The notes under the pieces are model-generated. The model ran no database searches. It was not told where the DNA came from and saw only the letters and a program-made list of their open reading frames with translations. The position numbers and the translations under genes are program-made. Of a stretch of 59,747 nucleotides of DNA, positions 58,550 through 59,747 are shown in pieces (position 1 is the first letter of the stretch; every line of letters starts with the position of its first letter). The stretch spans positions 1-59,747 of the forward strand of contig JAEUQI010000007.1 in NCBI GenBank assembly GCA_016789145.1, read 5' to 3'. This DNA is from Blastocatellia bacterium (GTDB taxonomy: Bacteria > Acidobacteriota > Blastocatellia > Pyrinomonadales > Pyrinomonadaceae).

Positions 58550-59747
58550 CTAGAATAATCCTACAACATTTCCGTTTTCGTCGATATCGACGTGCTCGGC
58601 CGCAGGGTGTTCGGGCAAAGCCGGCATAGTACGCATATCGCCGCAGATCGGATAAATGAATCCCGCACCGACACTTGCACGCACCTCGCGTATAGGCAAT
58701 GTGAATCCGGTCGGAGCTCCTTTCAGCTTTGGATCGTGGCTCAGGCTAAGGTGCGTTTTTGCCATACAGATCGGCAATTTGCCAAAGCCGTTCTCCTCAT
58801 AGGATGCGATCTGTTGAGCTGCAAATGGCTCAAAGTAAACATCTTCGGCTCCGTAGATCTTTTTAGCAATAGTCTCGATCTTAGCTGTGATCGGCTGATC
58901 AAGGTCGTAAAGAAACTTGAAGTCACTCGGCTCGTCAGCCGCGGCGATGACCATCTCAGCAAGCTCGATCGCACCTTTGCCTCCATCTGCCCAGTGCGTC
59001 GAAACGGCGGCTCCGAGAGCACCCGATTCTATTGCGATGCGTTTTACCGCCTCGATCTCGTCAGCATGATCAGATTCAAAGGCATTGATCGCTACGACCG
59101 GCGTCACACCGTGAAGCTTTACATTCTCGATCTGCTTTCGCAGGTTTGAGGCTCCTGCCTCGACGTCCGAAACGTTGTTCTCAAGCATTTCCGGCGGCAG
59201 AGGCTTTCCGGCGACGATCTTATATTTGCCGCTGTGAGATTTCAGGGCACGAATGGTCGCGACGATGACGCACGCATCCGGCTTAAGGCCCGAATAGCGG
59301 CATTTGATATTGAAGAACTTCTCCGCACCGATGTCCGCTCCAAATCCCGATTCTGTCATCACGTAGTCGGCCGTTTTGACCGCGATCAGATCGGCAAGAA
59401 TACTGCTGTTGCCATGTGCGACGTTTGCGAAAGGCCCAGCGTGAACGAGCGCCGGCGTATTCTCAAGCGTCTGCATGATGGTCGGGCGAATGGCGTCGCG
59501 CATAAGCACGGTCATCGCTCCGGCCGCGCCGATCTCGTCGGCGGTCACAGGCTTTTTGTCGTGCGTAAGGCCGATGACGATCCGTCCGAATCGCTTTCGC
59601 ATATCCTGCAGCGATGTCGTGAGGGCGAGTATCGCCATCACTTCGGAAGCGACGGTAATGTCGAAACCTGTCTCGCGCGGAATGCCGCCTTCGATGCGGC
59701 GTACGAGTACGACTAGTATCTTGCGAAGAGCTCGGTCGTTCGTATCA
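58550..59747 (-). CDS. fhs: Formate-tetrahydrofolate ligase, 5' part beyond window edge
   Basis: 398 residues of the C-terminal portion; the frame is open to the window end, so the start is missing (family length is about 555). DTNDRALRKILVVL, GFDITVASEVMAILALTTSL, HAGPFANVAHGNSSILADL and TESGFGADIGAEKFFNIKCR are signature stretches of this ATP-dependent ligase. It makes 10-formyl-tetrahydrofolate from formate, ATP and tetrahydrofolate. It is immediately upstream of sufU (stop and start adjacent). An ATG at 59641 is internal and not the true start. Confidence 0.95.
   Translation of the reverse strand, partial: DTNDRALRKILVVLVRRIEGGIPRETGFDITVASEVMAILALTTSLQDMRKRFGRIVIGLTHDKKPVTADEIGAAGAMTVLMRDAIRPTIMQTLENTPALVHAGPFANVAHGNSSILADLIAVKTADYVMTESGFGADIGAEKFFNIKCRYSGLKPDACVIVATIRALKSHSGKYKIVAGKPLPPEMLENNVSDVEAGASNLRKQIENVKLHGVTPVVAINAFESDHADEIEAVKRIAIESGALGAAVSTHWADGGKGAIELAEMVIAAADEPSDFKFLYDLDQPITAKIETIAKKIYGAEDVYFEPFAAQQIASYEENGFGKLPICMAKTHLSLSHDPKLKGAPTGFTLPIREVRASVGAGFIYPICGDMRTMPALPEHPAAEHVDIDENGNVVGLF

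Overview
The window looks like chromosomal DNA of a Gram-negative bacterium, most likely an acidobacterium of the Blastocatellia/Pyrinomonadaceae type. This is inferred from the protein repertoire: a carboxypeptidase-regulatory TonB receptor, DUF4912 beside GH57, FecR plus DUF6600-type proteins, M36 peptidases with PPC and C-terminal regulatory-like domains, and FG-GAP repeat proteins. No rRNA is present to confirm it. The content is mostly envelope and secretory; there is no prophage, transposon or CRISPR array.

Layout: 1-6.8 kb (- strand): 3'-truncated GH57 branching enzyme, DUF4912 protein, TonB-type receptor, DUF3108 protein, heptosyltransferase-like GT9. 7.0-9.7 kb (+): an unrecognised pair of exported proteins closed by a terminator. 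9.8-20.5 kb: two large secreted proteins that share an FG-GAP repeat tail, convergent with a 1608-residue M36 metallopeptidase. 20.7-23.4 kb: small hypothetical, ychF, and a secreted protein with an A-B-B-A repeat layout.

23.9-32.2 kb is the most coherent block and reads as an envelope copper/thiol module. The plus-strand half holds two exported Cys-bearing proteins (one with 14 Cys), a DsbB/DsbA (BdbC/BdbD) pair and a TlpA-like thioredoxin. The converging minus-strand half holds an MbnP-type copper protein (WxW motif), its di-haem MauG/MbnH-type partner (ATGA overlap), a CusF-cytochrome c fusion lipoprotein, an NTF2-like protein and a PepSY membrane protein. No methanobactin biosynthesis genes are seen.

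32.25-32.94 kb holds a CAU-anticodon tRNA gene on the minus strand, split between positions 33 and 34 by a 612-nt group I intron. The intron has a recognisable P5/P6/P7/P8/P9 core, and an HNH endonuclease gene sits inside it on the opposite strand. This is the strongest unusual element in the window.

33-48 kb: a cupin-like hypothetical, two small paralogous membrane proteins, a POT peptide transporter, an S9 peptidase, an M16 peptidase pair, a FecR/DUF6600 protein, an NTF2-like protein, a membrane protein and a GAF-domain protein. The peptide transporter and the several secreted peptidases suggest a proteolytic, peptide-using lifestyle. 48-59.7 kb: an Nfu-type Fe-S carrier, prmC, an exopolysaccharide/O-antigen initiation cluster (WbaP-type transferase divergent from GT4 and WecG/TagA), DUF4149, a GrdB-like protein, DUF2585, glpD, and a tight minus-strand operon fhs-sufU-truncated haemoglobin whose fhs runs off the window end.
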